NCBI GenBank assembly: GCA_029959085.1
Contig: JARWIR010000017.1
Coordinates: forward strand, 22,495,507-22,559,506
DNA length: 64,000 nucleotides
Direction of reading: 5' to 3'
DNA from: Nemophila menziesii
Taxonomy: Eukaryota; Streptophyta; Magnoliopsida; Boraginales; Hydrophyllaceae
Positions 9,331-21,653 of this stretch are shown one piece after another. The notes under the pieces are model-generated. The model did no database searches. It was not told the DNA's origin and saw only the letters and a program-made list of their open reading frames with translations. The first letter of the stretch is position 1; every line of letters begins with the position of its first letter. Made by a program: the position numbers and the translations under genes.

Positions 9331-9567
9331 ATGAAATTGCATTTCCTAAATAAAATACTACGTCTTCTAATTTGTATTGGAATTAATGTGGTGGTGATCA
9401 TAGCTCCACTTGAGGTTGAGATCATGGTAGGATTAACCTTTAGTTCATTAGAGAACTTAAAATTAATGATAAATATCTTAGGAAATATTATTAAATTAAA
9501 AGCTATAAAATATAAGGTATATATTGGAAGTTTTCCTATAGTACACTATCTAATCGATCTAATTTAA
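9331..9567 (+). CDS. Conserved 78-codon ORF, unknown, doubtful gene
   Basis: ATG-started frame kept at the same length in all six units. The product is hydrophobic, rich in I, L and K (MKLHFLNKILRLLICIGI at the start, VHYLIDLI at the end), with no signal or domain I recognise. Among the units the visible changes include about seven amino acid replacements (positions 4, 11, 19, 43, 57, 66 and 69) against about five silent ones, so there is no clear sign of selection on the protein. A degenerate copia gag region in another frame is an alternative: the next frame reads GNGYKNEHGR upstream and RGGDHSS here. Confidence 0.2.
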   Translation: MKLHFLNKILRLLICIGINVVVIIAPLEVEIMVGLTFSSLENLKLMINILGNIIKLKAIKYKVYIGSFPIVHYLIDLI

Positions 9568-10364
9568 AGTTTTTGGATGACAAAAATTATGTTACCTTGT
9601 GGTACAAAATTGACATAATCGGCGAATCATATTTTAAGTAAATTCTAAAGAAATTTACTAAACTTAAAGGATATTTGCCGAAACGAGTATTTTGTATAAA
9701 CCAAAAGTGTCCATAAAATATTATATTTGCATTATTTCCTGAAAGTCATGTCAAAAGTGTGTATTAGAAAAGATTTGTGCTCACGATCCAAAGAACATTA
9801 TATTATGACATGATCGACTTAGTCACTTGGGACATTAATGATAGACCGAATATTAGAGATCTCACTTGGAATATACTTAAAAGAACCAAGAGATTATTTT
9901 ACCAAATGACTACACATATGTTTTAGGTTATTTGGTAAAATTGAATGACTATCCCAAATCAATGATTTGGAATTTATGTTGGGTTAAATACTCCTTATAT
10001 TATTCTATATCTTGAATCCTTGAGAGGTGATATCATTAAATAATGTTTTAAATAGTGTCAATTTCATTAGATAATTAACTCATATTAGGAGGAGAGACCC
10101 TACAACCTGAAGTACAACGTGATATATCGTGGAGGATAATATTATTGTTTCATCTCAATCCACGAAATAAATAATTAGAGCTTAAATTTCAAAAGACAAT
10201 TTATTTTCAATTAGTTCCAAATAATATACAAAATACATTCGCAGGCATAGCGAATATTGTAAAATCTCATAAATTTATTGTACATGCTCCAATATAGATT
10301 ATTGTCACAAACAAATAATAGTTATTCTATAAATTTGTAAGTCTTTGGGAAACTCCAAGGCAGT
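9568..10364. other. Spacer with strong conserved inverted repeats
   Basis: No gene seen. TTTTACCAAA (9897-9906) pairs with TTTGGTAAAA (9931-9940). Directly after comes CCAAATCAATGATTTGG (9954-9970), 8-base arms around a single A. Both are present in all units. A 68-bp segment is absent here, and in U4 and U5, after GATTTGTGCTC. Confidence 0.45.
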
Positions 10365-10369
10365 TTGAA

Positions 10370-10552
10370 TTATGAAAAATCTATCCTTAGAGCTTGTTTC
10401 GTCCTTTTAAGAAAACATGATTGCAATTGCTCCCCTTCCAGCACAAAATTGCACCAAATATTATCTCCCTTGCAAGTGATCGGGACGTTGTTCTTATCAA
10501 AACTAATACTCGCAATCCCTATGGGTTTTATTGCTTTTAAACGACGCATCAC
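10370..10552 (-). CDS. Conserved 59-codon ORF, unknown, doubtful gene
   Basis: The minus-strand frame from ATG at 10549 (the preceding codon is GTG, so a plant start would be one codon in) runs RRLKAIKPIGIASISFDKNN, VPITCKGDNIWCNFVLEGEQ, then ends RIDFS. The mix of charged and aromatic residues looks more protein-like than the antisense frame (10365-10574, MNYEKSILRACF), which is equally open. I do not recognise the family. It lies on the same strand as the gag and MYB remnants, about 250 bp from the gag end of the same unit. It could be a piece of the same gypsy element or of another gene. Confidence 0.25.
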   Translation of the reverse strand: MMRRLKAIKPIGIASISFDKNNVPITCKGDNIWCNFVLEGEQLQSCFLKRTKQALRIDFS

Positions 10553-10804
10553 AAAAAATATTTTCCTTTGTTAGGGGTAGCTCCTCTTTCGGTTCATTTA
10601 ATCCATGCGTATCATACGCTCTAATTTAAAATGAAAAAGTACCATTTTGTATGTTATATTATAAATTACATAACATAAAAATATTAATTAAAATGACCAA
10701 ATAACTTTACACTGAACATATAATTTTAACATATTTTGAACAGTAGTCCAAAAAAAATATTAGACATAATTAGTGAAATTATAATATAATTGAAAACTAA
10801 CATA

Positions 10805-11125
10805 ATCAAAAATTATTGGGGAAATCAAAAAGTGAACATCTACCTAACCTATGTTGAAATCCTACCCATGTCTTACTTACGCTCTCTCCATCGTCATGGA
10901 AAAAATTGGCAAACTCCATTTGATCTTCCATTCTCATGTTTTGTGGATAATAGAGATCTAAGAATTTTGCTTTGATTTGGTCCCATGACGTGATTGAATC
11001 AGATGGTTGACTATCTAACCATTCAGTCGCATCTCTGATTTAGAAAAACAAAAACTTAAAGTATTATAGTTGCTTGCGAGTGACACCTTGAGTCATATGG
11101 GTATCACAAATCTGCACTCCAACCG
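10805..11125 (-). pseudogene. Ty3/gypsy gag fragment, U2 copy
   Basis: Same frame and motifs as the U1 copy (WLDSQPSDSITSWDQI, DDGESVSKTW). The stop before RDATEWLDS is TAA. The frame ends in TGA just after FPNNF. Confidence 0.8.
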
Positions 11126-11660
11126 ACATCATTCATCGTCACAAAAAAGTCACGCCTCTAGGAGCTATTGAGGGGGGCATTATATTGAGAATCAAACCTT
11201 CATGGTAAAGGGCTATCTGATGAAGATAAGTACGTGAAGCAAGGAGAGTTGATGTATCTACTAGAAGCAGAGTACAATTCGAGGTAACTATGCCGAACTT
11301 TAAACGAAGTTAAGCAAAAGTCCTATTGGGAGAAAACCCAAAATATAATAGGTTTATTGTACTTTCATTAACTTTAGTATTCTATTTTCAGTAGTTTATA
11401 GTTTAATAAGTGTATACTATGCATACCGAGATGGGTATTGCAGTTTGTATGATGTGAAGGTAAAAATCAGCGAATTTTGAGGTAAAAAATGAAGGTTAAA
11501 GCGGAGAATGGTTAAGTACGGGGATATTAGGGCCTCCATTGGGAAAATGTACTGGTATGCCAGGAAATTTTCTTCAAATCAATATGGGAAAAAAGTTTTG
11601 TGAATTTAAATTTTTTTCAAAGAGTTATTGTAAAAACAAGAAATCAATGATTTTATTCAG

Positions 11661-11986
11661 CTAGGTCGCACCTCACAATACCTATACCGTGAATATGATA
11701 CTTTAGTGAGTTTTGACGAGAATCTCAGGATTTCGTAGGTCATGACCTTGAATTACCTAAGCGTTTCAAGCCCCTAAAGACTTCTTGATGATTTTTTAAG
11801 CTAGGTCACGACCTTGAATTACTTAGGCCACACCCCTAGCTATTGATCCATATAGTAGTTTATTTAACATGAATCAGTGTCGCGTATCACATGTGTCTAC
11901 ATCGTGTCTCAAGTAGATAAAGGTGGTTCGACCAAAAGAAGTAGTGGAGCCAGGGTTAACCTATTCTTTTCTAGGTCAAGACCTAG
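11661..11986. repeat. AGGTC inverted-repeat cluster, U2
   Basis: Same four dyads. The second is the perfect 12-bp palindrome AGGTCATGACCT at 11737-11748. Confidence 0.6.
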
Positions 11987-12092
11987 GTTGATTCGAGTAA
12001 AAATATAATAAAAGTCTAAATCATTAGTTTAAATTAAAGAAATAATTAACTTAGTAAAAAAACATTCAATTAACATTTCTCCCTTTCATCAA

Positions 12093-12736
12093 CTAGAAAG
12101 TCACACTTATATTAAATAATTTACGACATAACATATATTGGATCTTCCTCAAACAACTTGAAGTCACGATTAATATATTAATTTCAACAATTTTTGTACG
12201 GAAAAACATCATGCTTATATTTATGATTGCGAGAAAATTAAACTCTTGAAGGGTAGTTTCCAAATTTTGAAAATGCATATTTTCAAGATGGTTCAAAAGA
12301 TTATTTGTGCTAACTTCATGCATGTCATTTCAGAGTAGCTTCCTTCTAATGATTGAGTTCCAAAAATTCTTGATGCCATTATTTTTTCTTCTAGGCAAAT
12401 AGTTAGCTATCTCATCCCATCTGCACAAAAACCAAATCAAAACAAAACAAAATTTGAGTCACGTGATAATTCTCCAATGCATTAAAGAAAAACATATCTA
12501 TTGCCAAGATGTATTTTAAGCTCGATTATTACATTTGCTTCTTCAGTAGTAAAATCATGACGTTTAGATCTGACCTAAAGTAGTTTAACCATCACGAAGT
12601 TAATATGAAAAAAATTATTCTCCTATTTGAGTTTAGGGTTTACCTGCATGTTTTAGAAGCTCCATCCATTTGCCATGGCCATGGACAGTAATGTAGTTGA
12701 TAAGTTTTTCCATCTTCATCAGCTGACCAAAATCCA
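12093..12736 (-). pseudogene. R2R3-MYB pseudogene, U2 copy
   Basis: Same exon remnants and lesions as U1. Exon 3 has TGA after RKKLL. The exon 1 donor is CAG|GTAAACCC because a few T bases are missing on the plus strand. Confidence 0.86.
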
Positions 12737-13170
12737 AAGAAACATAAAAAAGATTAATAGATTAAAAATTCTGAAGAATATCCAATGAGAGTACACCAAA
12801 GGAGAAGTAAGGCTTTTTATTTTAAGGGGGAGGTGGGTTTAGAGAAAATAAAAAGAAGTATACACAAAAATTTAGAAAATTTGAGGCCAAGTGAATATCA
12901 TAAGCTATTAATACAAAAAATTGAGCGTAAACTTTATATTAAAAATTAGGGGGGCATGGCCTCCGGTATGATTGTGGTTCTTCCACTGAGGGTTTAGGAT
13001 TTGGTGAAAAAAACTTTTAAGGAGAGAAGAATTGCAGGTTGTGAAATATGTGACTAAAGTGAGATGAGGATCGTATTATACATGCATCTCCATTCGTGTG
13101 TGTGCGTGTGGGTACACACCAAACAACACAGGGAGATGCATTTCGAATAGTTTCGTAGTCTAAACATTTC

Positions 13171-13820
13171 AAAAGTGTAGCCTATCACCTCATATATTGG
13201 ACATAAATGAGATAAATGTGTGTCATTAATTGTCATTTATTGAAAAATTTTGAAAAAAAAGATTTTTTTATCATCAACTTAGTGTGAGCGTAAGAGAAAT
13301 TAAACCAACTATCGTTAGCTAATTTGAAATATTTAGAAAGATGAGGACTTATTTAGGAAAGAATGTTAATTAATGAAACTCTATTTACTAAATTCCTGGT
13401 AATACACCGGACTCTAGACATCTCTATTCGATTGCTCGTGTGAACATGCCATACAACATGCAAAAATGCATTGTGATTAGACGTGTAGTTTTGACACGAC
13501 AAAAGTGTGGCATATCATCTTTCTCATTGATAAAATAATTATGCATAAATGAGATACATAAGTGATATCAATTATCCTTTATTAAAGAAATTGATTTTTT
13601 AAATTACCTTTGTAGTGTGAACAAAATATAAATTAATACCAACCACGACCATAAACTCTTGAAACGTCAAAAGTAAGGCCTATAACCTCTTTCATTGATG
13701 ACTTAATTGGACATTAATGAAATAAAGGTATGACATTATTCGTCCTTTATTCCAACATTTTGAATTTTTTTAATTATTGTATAATATATGTAGTGTGAAC
13801 AAATAAAAAATTAGCTCTCT
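13171..13820. repeat. Three diverged ~150-bp repeats, U2
   Basis: Same internal repeat block as in U1. Confidence 0.6.
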
Positions 13821-14149
13821 TTTAGGATAAAATGTTGATATGTGACTCTTTATTTACTAGTTTAATAAAAAGAAAATTTAACTGTAAAGTTGGTATTTGT
13901 GACATACAATGTACACATTTTTGAATTATGTTTTAGTTTCCACGGTGACTAAGTAGGTGTTAAAGTGAGCTTATCAAAAGCATAATTGTGATATACAATG
14001 TACACTTGCTTTTATTCTTTTAATCCAAATTAAACACATTAATCACCAAACACAAATTTACCAATTTTAGAATAATATGTTAAACATTAAGGGTTGACCA
14101 TATGTTATTAAGAATCATATAAATCATTTCAACATATTGATAGACTTAC

Positions 14150-14965
14150 CAAGTTAATTATATAACTGTCCTATTTTCTTGAAATGTCATGACCAGCAAT
14201 CGTTTTCCTGAAAATTAAACAACACTCTATGTGTATAAACAAAAAATACAAAATATTTGTGTGAATTCTATAGCATGACTTTCTAGCGACAAAAAATAAA
14301 AAAACTAATCCTATATTTTGCAATTGTTAATAGGAGAGACAAATTACATGTCATACAAAACTCTTTTAGCTCTTTCCTAAAAACCAATAATTGCTGACCT
14401 ATACTACAATTTTCACATTATATAGGGACCATAGTGTGAATTAGTTCAAGTTTTTTTTTTCATCCCTTGCAACATGGAAATAAAAATAAATCACATACCT
14501 TGATTAAGAGAACTTCTCCTAATTTATAGTATAACTCATTTTTATCTAACTTTTTTGCCATTGATGAAACGTTAGTTTTACAAATCCAAAAGACTCGATA
14601 AAATTACTCAGAAGAACATCAATTTTCAACTATTCTGTGAAAAAAGAAAATAAATTAAATTTAGTTAAACCATATAAACAAGTAAAACAAAAAGAATTTG
14701 AGTAAGATATAATATACCTTTACCTAATTTTATATATGTATATGTACATGGTGAAGAAACTTTACTTCTGATATACACAAAGAGAAGAGGAACTTTATTT
14801 TGCAGGTATAACTTTTTCTGCGGCGTCTTTGTTATTTGGGTAAATTTTTGTTTAAAACCTTAGAATGGATAAGGCCCATGCTGTGTAGACTAGTTACATA
14901 GTAATAAAATGGGACGTAACAATGGATAAGACCCATTTGCCAATAACTTTACTTGGGCTTACGTT
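14150..14965 (-). promoter_or_regulatory. Candidate promoter and split leader, U2
   Basis: Same layout. One of the two TGGGCC boxes is mutated (AAGACCCATTTG on the plus strand). Confidence 0.35.
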
Positions 14966-15886
14966 CAATATCAGGTTAATAAATAGGAAAATTCTTTCAT
15001 CCTATATTGAATGGTCCAATATAACTTTTAGTAGTTTATGAAATATACCTTATATTTAAAATAAAAAAACTAATTGTGGTAACTTTTTCAATTAATCTAT
15101 TGACACATGTTTTGTTATTATAATTAAATATCGGACCATCAAATATTGGATGAAAGTCTTATATATTTAAGTTAATAAAAAGGTTGAGCTACTTTCCCAC
15201 AAAAAATCTATACAATAAATCTAGGTGGGTAAAAAATATAAGTATACTATCTCCCAAAAAGACGAGATGAGGTTACAATGAGAAACGAAAACACTAAACA
15301 TGAATTTTAATATTTTTCACTATACACTCTAAATTAGAGAGCATACCCTCCTTACAAAACTTGTTCTGAATTTACCAAATCATTTATACGATCGTTGCAA
15401 AACCAATATTTCATGAATTGAACTTTCAAGCACTCTTTCTCATTCTTGGCAGGTAAAGCATTATGGTGATTCAGTTCCTTATGTGAGTTTGGCTTGGTTC
15501 ATATCTTCCGTATACACAAACTATTATTTTTTAAGAGCAGAACAACTTGTCTATCAGAGGAGGCTTTAATCGGCGGAAGTGATATTTTCAAAGACAATAA
15601 ACAAATATTTATTTTATGGGTTAAATATGGTGTTCTTAGGTCGTTTTTATTAGTTTCTGCTTCTTTTTTCTGAATATTATTGAGTAACAGGGAATAATAG
15701 TTGTTAAAGCTTGAAATTTTTCTGAACTAACAGTAAATTTTTTATCCTTTATTAATTGATATAAAGTGTTTTTGTTAACCATTAATTGTTATATATTATT
15801 ATTTAAATTAGTAGGGGGTATTGGTATTTTTGACCCTATTCACAGAATAATGATATATGTAGTTTAAACCCACATAGATCGTTCGA

Positions 15887-16094
15887 GGGACCTATAGTGA
15901 AATTTGATATCAAAGGTCTCTACAAGTTGCAGTGGTGAGTTTATACCCAATTTCTGTTTGTGATAGAACTTTCAGGGACATATAGTACAATTTGATAACA
16001 AAGGTAACATCAGTTTCTATGGTGGATTTATACCCACTTTCTGTCTATGAAGTACAATTTTTGGAACCTATAGTGCAATTTGATAACAAAGAGC
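15887..16094. repeat. ~88-bp tandem repeat, U2
   Basis: Same repeat as in U1, with small substitutions. Confidence 0.72.
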
Positions 16095-16215
16095 TTTTTG
16101 TTGCAATAAAAAACTTGTGTATACAATAACTATATTCAAAATGTGTTAACCTCATTTCAATTCTCAAATTTGACCCTTAAACAACATATGATATGAAATA
16201 GAATTAGGAGGATCC

Positions 16216-16490
16216 CTTGCGTCTCTCAAGTACTGCTTTCATTTCTTGCGTCTCACCTCTATTTACTTGCGTCTAGTTATTTAATTGCATTTTTACATTA
16301 GTCTTTCATACTTAGGCTTAGTTCAAACCAACCAATCAACTATTAAATCATTTATTTGCTTTCATAAGTGCAATCATTCATTAATTAATAAGCATTGTAG
16401 TTAACCATACCGTCCCTGCGAACGATCCTGTTTATCACTATTGTTACTTGGGACAACCGTACACTTGCGGTTGTGGTTCTCATTACTTAT
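16216..16490 (+). mobile_element. LTR-retrotransposon leader remnant, U2
   Basis: Same remnant, with the GTCCCTGCGAACGATCC motif intact. Confidence 0.42.
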
Positions 16491-17453
16491 TACATTATTT
16501 TAGAAAACACAAAGGAACAACACACAACCAAGTGATTTCCAAAGGAACGATATGAGATCAATATCCACTCCACCTAACCTAATCCAGAAAGGAACCACCA
16601 GCCAGCGAATGGTTACACTCACTCCCACTCCAACTGAGACCTAATCAGTTAAAATGACACCAAAACTAGGTACCTACCAGATTCAAAAAATAATTACATA
16701 CTTATTCTTACCATTAATCCCAAACCATAACAACACAAGTCAACCAATGGAGAACCAAACATAGAAATACCTAAATAAACGACAAACAACCAAAGATAGG
16801 ACTGAATTGAAAAACTAGGCCACACCTAAATCAAAGGAAAATAGAGGAGGGCAGATCACCTTACCTAATCGAATATCATATCCACACCACCAAACTAGAG
16901 GAGGAGCAGAGGGTTTCTGAACTTGGAAAGGTTACCAAAGACAGGAGATAACCGAGGATGCTAACCACGAGATCCCAATTGCCTAACCATGCCACATAGC
17001 CATTGAAGTATATGGCACCATTACAAAACAATCGTCAAAAAAATGTGGCAATAACCACCTCTCACTAGAGAAGACACAAAACATGGATGTGGTTAGGGGA
17101 AAGGAGAAAGTAAGACCAAATATTTTTGTGTAAAAAAACAATAAAAGGAGGAAAACAAAGCAAAGGTGAAGAGGGAGGGGTTCCACCTCCACCTGGATGT
17201 GAGGAGCGTCCCCTAGTGGCGACGATGAAGACAAGGTTATGGTTCGGGTATCTTGAAATTTTGAAAATAAGGGGCAGAGTGTTTTTAAAAAAAATTAAAT
17301 ATGTGATATGGTCAGGTGAATAGCCATCTCAAATTAATAATTCAAACAGTTGTAAGGATGACTATGTATTGAATGAATCTAATTACCTAATAATATCAAA
17401 CAATAAAAAGGAGTTATTAAGAATACTTAACTTTATTATAAATTATAGAATTT

Positions 17454-17760
17454 TGTAGCGGATGTCCTAAAGAGTCATAAGATACTAGCCTCCACACTTC
17501 TTATATTAATATGTAATAAGAATAGTCATATATTGTCATATAAATAAAAGTTACTCTTTGTTGTAAGAAAATAGTTTTGGAAATACAAGAATACATTTAT
17601 CACTTTATCTATTACTTTTCTCTTTCAGTTTACAACAAGTTATCAAAACAAGGTTACTCTTTTGATCTCGTGGAAAAGGTAAGTAATTCGGTAAGCTTTA
17701 TGTAATTCTTATTCTTGTGTTATGTTATCTTTGAAAATTTTATACTATTATTTTTTGTAG
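17454..17760 (+). mobile_element. Copia-like LTR and leader remnant, U2
   Basis: LTR part 17454-17637, with the same ends and length as in U1. Confidence 0.48.
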
Positions 17761-17788
17761 GATATGAAGTATATATTGTAAGTACCTT

Positions 17789-18118
17789 TACAACGAATTC
17801 TATATGTCAGAAGCATATAAGAAAGTTTAGAGGACCGAAACCTACAATAAAATTTATATGGCATAAAAATGTATCAAATTTTATAGGCTCGAAACCTACC
17901 ACGAATGTTATATGCCTGAAACATATAACAAATTTTATAGGTTTGAAGCGTACAACAAATTTTATATACCAGAAGCGTACAACAAATTTTATAAACTCGA
18001 AATCTAGAACACAATTTATATGCCTGAAACATTAACCAAAGTTCGAAGGCTCGACGCATGTATTTATTTTTATAGGCTTGAGGCCTATATTGAATTTTAA
18101 AGACTCGAAATTTAAAAG
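17789..18118 (+). repeat. 27-bp-period minisatellite, U2
   Basis: Same array, without the 3-base loss of U1. Confidence 0.8.
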
Positions 18119-19388
18119 AATTACAAAACTCTTGAAACCTTGATTAAAAATTATAAGATTGAAGTAAATTTTGTACTATAATGAAAAAGTCATATAGATT
18201 TCATGAATATTTAAGAATGAAATAAAAAAAATATGTTCTTAATATATCGCAAGTAATCAAAAAATTTATATGGGTTAAACCCTAAATGTCACAATAAAAT
18301 ATTTTATGAGGATTATGGAGAAAATTAAATATCCCTAAAAGACTATACTAAATTATTGGTATGATTCAGTCACTATATTTATAAAACATGATGATGAAAA
18401 TATGCTTTCAATTTTTACGTACTTGGAGTTCGTTGATATACACATTAATTGATATAATTATTACAAATAAGAAATTTATTCATATATATAATTTTGAGAA
18501 ATATAATATGAACCAGAAGTTCCTTGACAAATTTGACATATAATTAAATAAGAAAATTACTCATTATCGAGGATTGTGATGAAAAATATTGTTTTTCTTG
18601 ATCTTTATCTCCATATAGGCTAACAATCTAAATCTTATACGATAAAATATTCATATAAACATAAATATGAATTTTTATATTATCATATTATACACCGCCT
18701 AAATGCAAAAAGTGGTTTTATTCTGGAAAAAAGGCATACAATAAGGGGGGATAAGTTGTAAAACTAAACAATTTTATGAATTACACCATTTTTTGGATAA
18801 TTTGTGCTAAACTTGCATCATAAAGGTTTTAAACATACAACCTATTTTGTATATACCATTTGGCCAAACAAATTATTTGTTAGTAAATTGGACAAATAAA
18901 GTGTTAGTATAAGTTCAAATACTACTAACTTAATTGAGGGTTTCGAACAAGCAAATATAAGAACATATATTCATCTCTTTGTATCGTATCAAAAATATAC
19001 ACATGAATGAGCTATATCACGAATAAAGGTTTTACAAAATATTATACGATTATTTGTCTCGTAAGCAAGCTAACGAATTATTGACGAAAATCCTAATTTA
19101 TGTTCCATTGACTCGACACAATTTCCTGAAGAAATTAGAATTACATTTCCAAAAACGAATGAAATCATTTTCAAGTATGAATTAAAACAAACATTGTGGT
19201 GCCACAATTTGACTGGATCAAATCACATTCTATAGCTCAAGATCATTCTATGTAGAAGATGGAATTGCATTTCCTGTAGAGAGTGTTTCATTTTTAAATA
19301 TATATGGAAATGGATATAAAAATGAACATGGTAGGGTTAAATCCGATTAAATATTTTATTCAATGGCTAAAACTATTCAGTGGAGTGA

Positions 19389-19625
19389 ATGAAATTGCAT
19401 TTCCTAAATAAAATACTACGTCTTCTAATTTGTATTGGAATTAACGTGGTGGTGATCATAGCTCCACTTGAGGTTGAGATCATGGTAGGATTAACCTTTA
19501 GTTCATTAGAGAAATTGAAATTAATGATAAATATCTTAGGAAATATTATTAAATTAAAATCTATAAAATATAAAGTATATATTGGAAGTTTTCCTACAGT
19601 ACACTATCTAATCGATCTAATTTAA
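19389..19625 (+). CDS. Conserved 78-codon ORF, U2 copy
   Basis: Same frame. K at position 43 and S at 57 differ from U1, with silent changes at the LYS-VAL pair near 19572. Confidence 0.2.
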   Translation: MKLHFLNKILRLLICIGINVVVIIAPLEVEIMVGLTFSSLEKLKLMINILGNIIKLKSIKYKVYIGSFPTVHYLIDLI

Positions 19626-19841
19626 AGTTTTTGGATGACAAAAAATTATGTTACCTTGTGGTACAAAATTCACATAATCGGCGAATCATATTTTAAGTAT
19701 ATTCTAAAGAAATTTACTAAACTTAAAGGATATTTGCCGAAACGAGTATTTTGTATAAACCAAAAGTGTCCATAAAATATTATATTTGCATTATTTCCTG
19801 AAAGTCATGTCAAAAGTGTGTGTTAGAAAAGATTTGTGCTC

Positions 19842-19909
19842 TTTCTTCGGGTATAATCGTACATAAGTACAAGTAATTGAACCACACCCAGTACAAAAAA
19901 AAAGATATC
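19842..19909. other. 68-bp presence/absence segment (present in U2)
   Basis: Begins TTTCTTCGGGTATAATCG and ends AAGATATC. Present in U2, U3 (near 30540, one base shorter) and U6 (near 61968), absent in U1, U4 and U5. The absent form joins GCTC to ACGATCC, with a shared TC at the ends. Confidence 0.85.
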
Positions 19910-20496
19910 ACGATCCAAAGAACATTATATTATGACATGATCGACTTAGTCACATGGGACATTAATGATAGATCGAATATTAGAGATTTCACTTGGAATA
20001 TACTTAAAAGAACCAAGAGATTATTTTACCAAATGACTACACATATGTTTTAGGTTCTTTGGTAAAATTAAATGACTATCCCAAATCAATGATTTGGAAT
20101 TTATGTTGGGTTAAATACTCCTTATATTATTCTATATCTTGAATCCTTGAGAGGTGATATCATTAAATAATGTTTTAAATAGTGTCAATTTCGTAAGATA
20201 ATTAACTCATATTAGGAGGAGAGACCCTACAACCTGAAGTACAACGTGATATATCGTGGAGGATAATATTATTGTTCCATCTCAATCCACGAAATAAATA
20301 ATTAGAGCTTAAATTTCAAAAGACAATTTATTTTCAATTAGTTCCAAATAATATACAAAATACATTCGCAGGCATAGCGAATATTGTAAAATCTCATAAA
20401 TTTATTGTACATGCTCCAATATAGATTATTGTCACAAAAAAACAATAGTTATTCTATAAATTTGTAAGTCCTTGGGAAACTCCAAGGCAGTTTGAA

Positions 20497-20679
20497 TTAT
20501 GAAAAATCTATCCTTAGAGCTTGTTTCGTCCTTTTAAGAAAACATGATTGCAATTGCTCCCCTTCCAGCACAAAATTGCACCAAATATTATCTCCCTTGC
20601 AAGTGATCGGGACGTTGTTCTTATCAAAACTAATACTCGCAATCCCTATGGGTTTTATTGCTTTTAAACGACGCATCAC
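20497..20679 (-). CDS. Conserved 59-codon ORF, copy at U2/U3 border
   Basis: Identical protein to the U1/U2 copy. Confidence 0.25.
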   Translation of the reverse strand: MMRRLKAIKPIGIASISFDKNNVPITCKGDNIWCNFVLEGEQLQSCFLKRTKQALRIDFS

Positions 20680-21336
20680 AAAAAATATTTTCCTTTGTTA
20701 GGGGTAGCTCCTCTTTCGGTTCATTTAATCCATCCGTATCATACGCTCTAATTTAAAATGAAAAAGTACCATTTTGTATGTTATATTATAAATTACATAA
20801 CATAAAAAATGTAAAAAAAAAAATTTAAATTATCATTTCCGCTCTTTTTATAATTTGACGCAAAATATTCCATAATAAATTATTTTCTTTTTTTATTTTT
20901 AGGTTTTATCATTTAAACAATGTTATCACTTTTCCTTCGATTCATTTACTATTCTTATATTCCTATAATTTTATTTCTTTTAACAATGTGAATCCAAAGT
21001 ATACATAAAATATGTGATTAAAAGAAATGTTATTATTGATTAATTGATTTCTGCATATATGTAAGGACTATACGTACCGTTCTGATCTACAACTATCTAT
21101 AATATTATGCATAAATAATATTTTTTGTATTTAATTCTCATTTTTATCCATTCCCACCATTGATAATTTAAAATAACCAAATAACTTTACTCTGAACATT
21201 AATCCCTACAAATACCAATCACAAATTAACATAATATCAAAAAACATATAATTTTAACATACTTTGAACAGTAGTCCAAAAAAAATATTAAACATAATTA
21301 GTGAAATTATAATATAATTGAAAACTAACATAATTA

Positions 21337-21653
21337 AAAATTATTGGGGAAATAAAAAAGTGAACATCTACCTAACCTATGTTGAAATCCTACCCATGTC
21401 TTACTTACGCTCTCTCCATCGTCATGGAAAAAATTGGCAAACTCCATTTGATCTTCCATTCTCATGTTTTGTGGATAATAGAGATCTAAGAATTTTTCTT
21501 TGATTTGGTCCCATGACGTGATTGAATCAAATGGTTGACTATCTTACCATTCAGTTGCATCTCTGATTCAGAAAAACAAAAACATAAAGTATTATGATTG
21601 CTTCCGAGTGACACCTTGAGTCATGTGGGTATCACAAATCTGCACCCCAACCG
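21337..21653 (-). pseudogene. Ty3/gypsy gag fragment, U3 copy
   Basis: Same fragment. Here the stop before the RD.TEWL motif is TGA rather than TAA, and further substitutions lie in the WLDS region (TATCTTACCATTCAGTTGC on the plus strand). Confidence 0.78.

Larger units (their letters stand above)
1..10479. repeat. Tandem array unit U1 (10,479 bp)
   Basis: First complete unit of the head-to-tail array. Landmarks such as TCGGGACGTTGTTC, the MYB exon pieces and the LTR recur in the same order and orientation in every unit. U1 is closest to U5: both carry the 9-bp repeat TAGACTAG in the promoter spacer, the CTGAAGG variant near 2910, and lack the 68-bp segment otherwise found after GATTTGTGCTC (here at 9780). 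Confidence 0.95.
10480..20606. repeat. Tandem array unit U2 (10,127 bp, shortest)
   Basis: Second unit. It is short mainly because about 400 bp are missing near 10680-10732 in the spacer before the gag fragment. It keeps the 68-bp segment at 19842-19909. Confidence 0.95.

Noticed and set aside
16983..17323. Minus frame with SSSSPLGDAPHIQVEVEPLP and plus frame with GGVPPPPGCEERPLVAT
   Set aside because: The two frames overlap each other, lengths change from unit to unit through stops, and I recognise no family. Kept only as a note on unusual composition.
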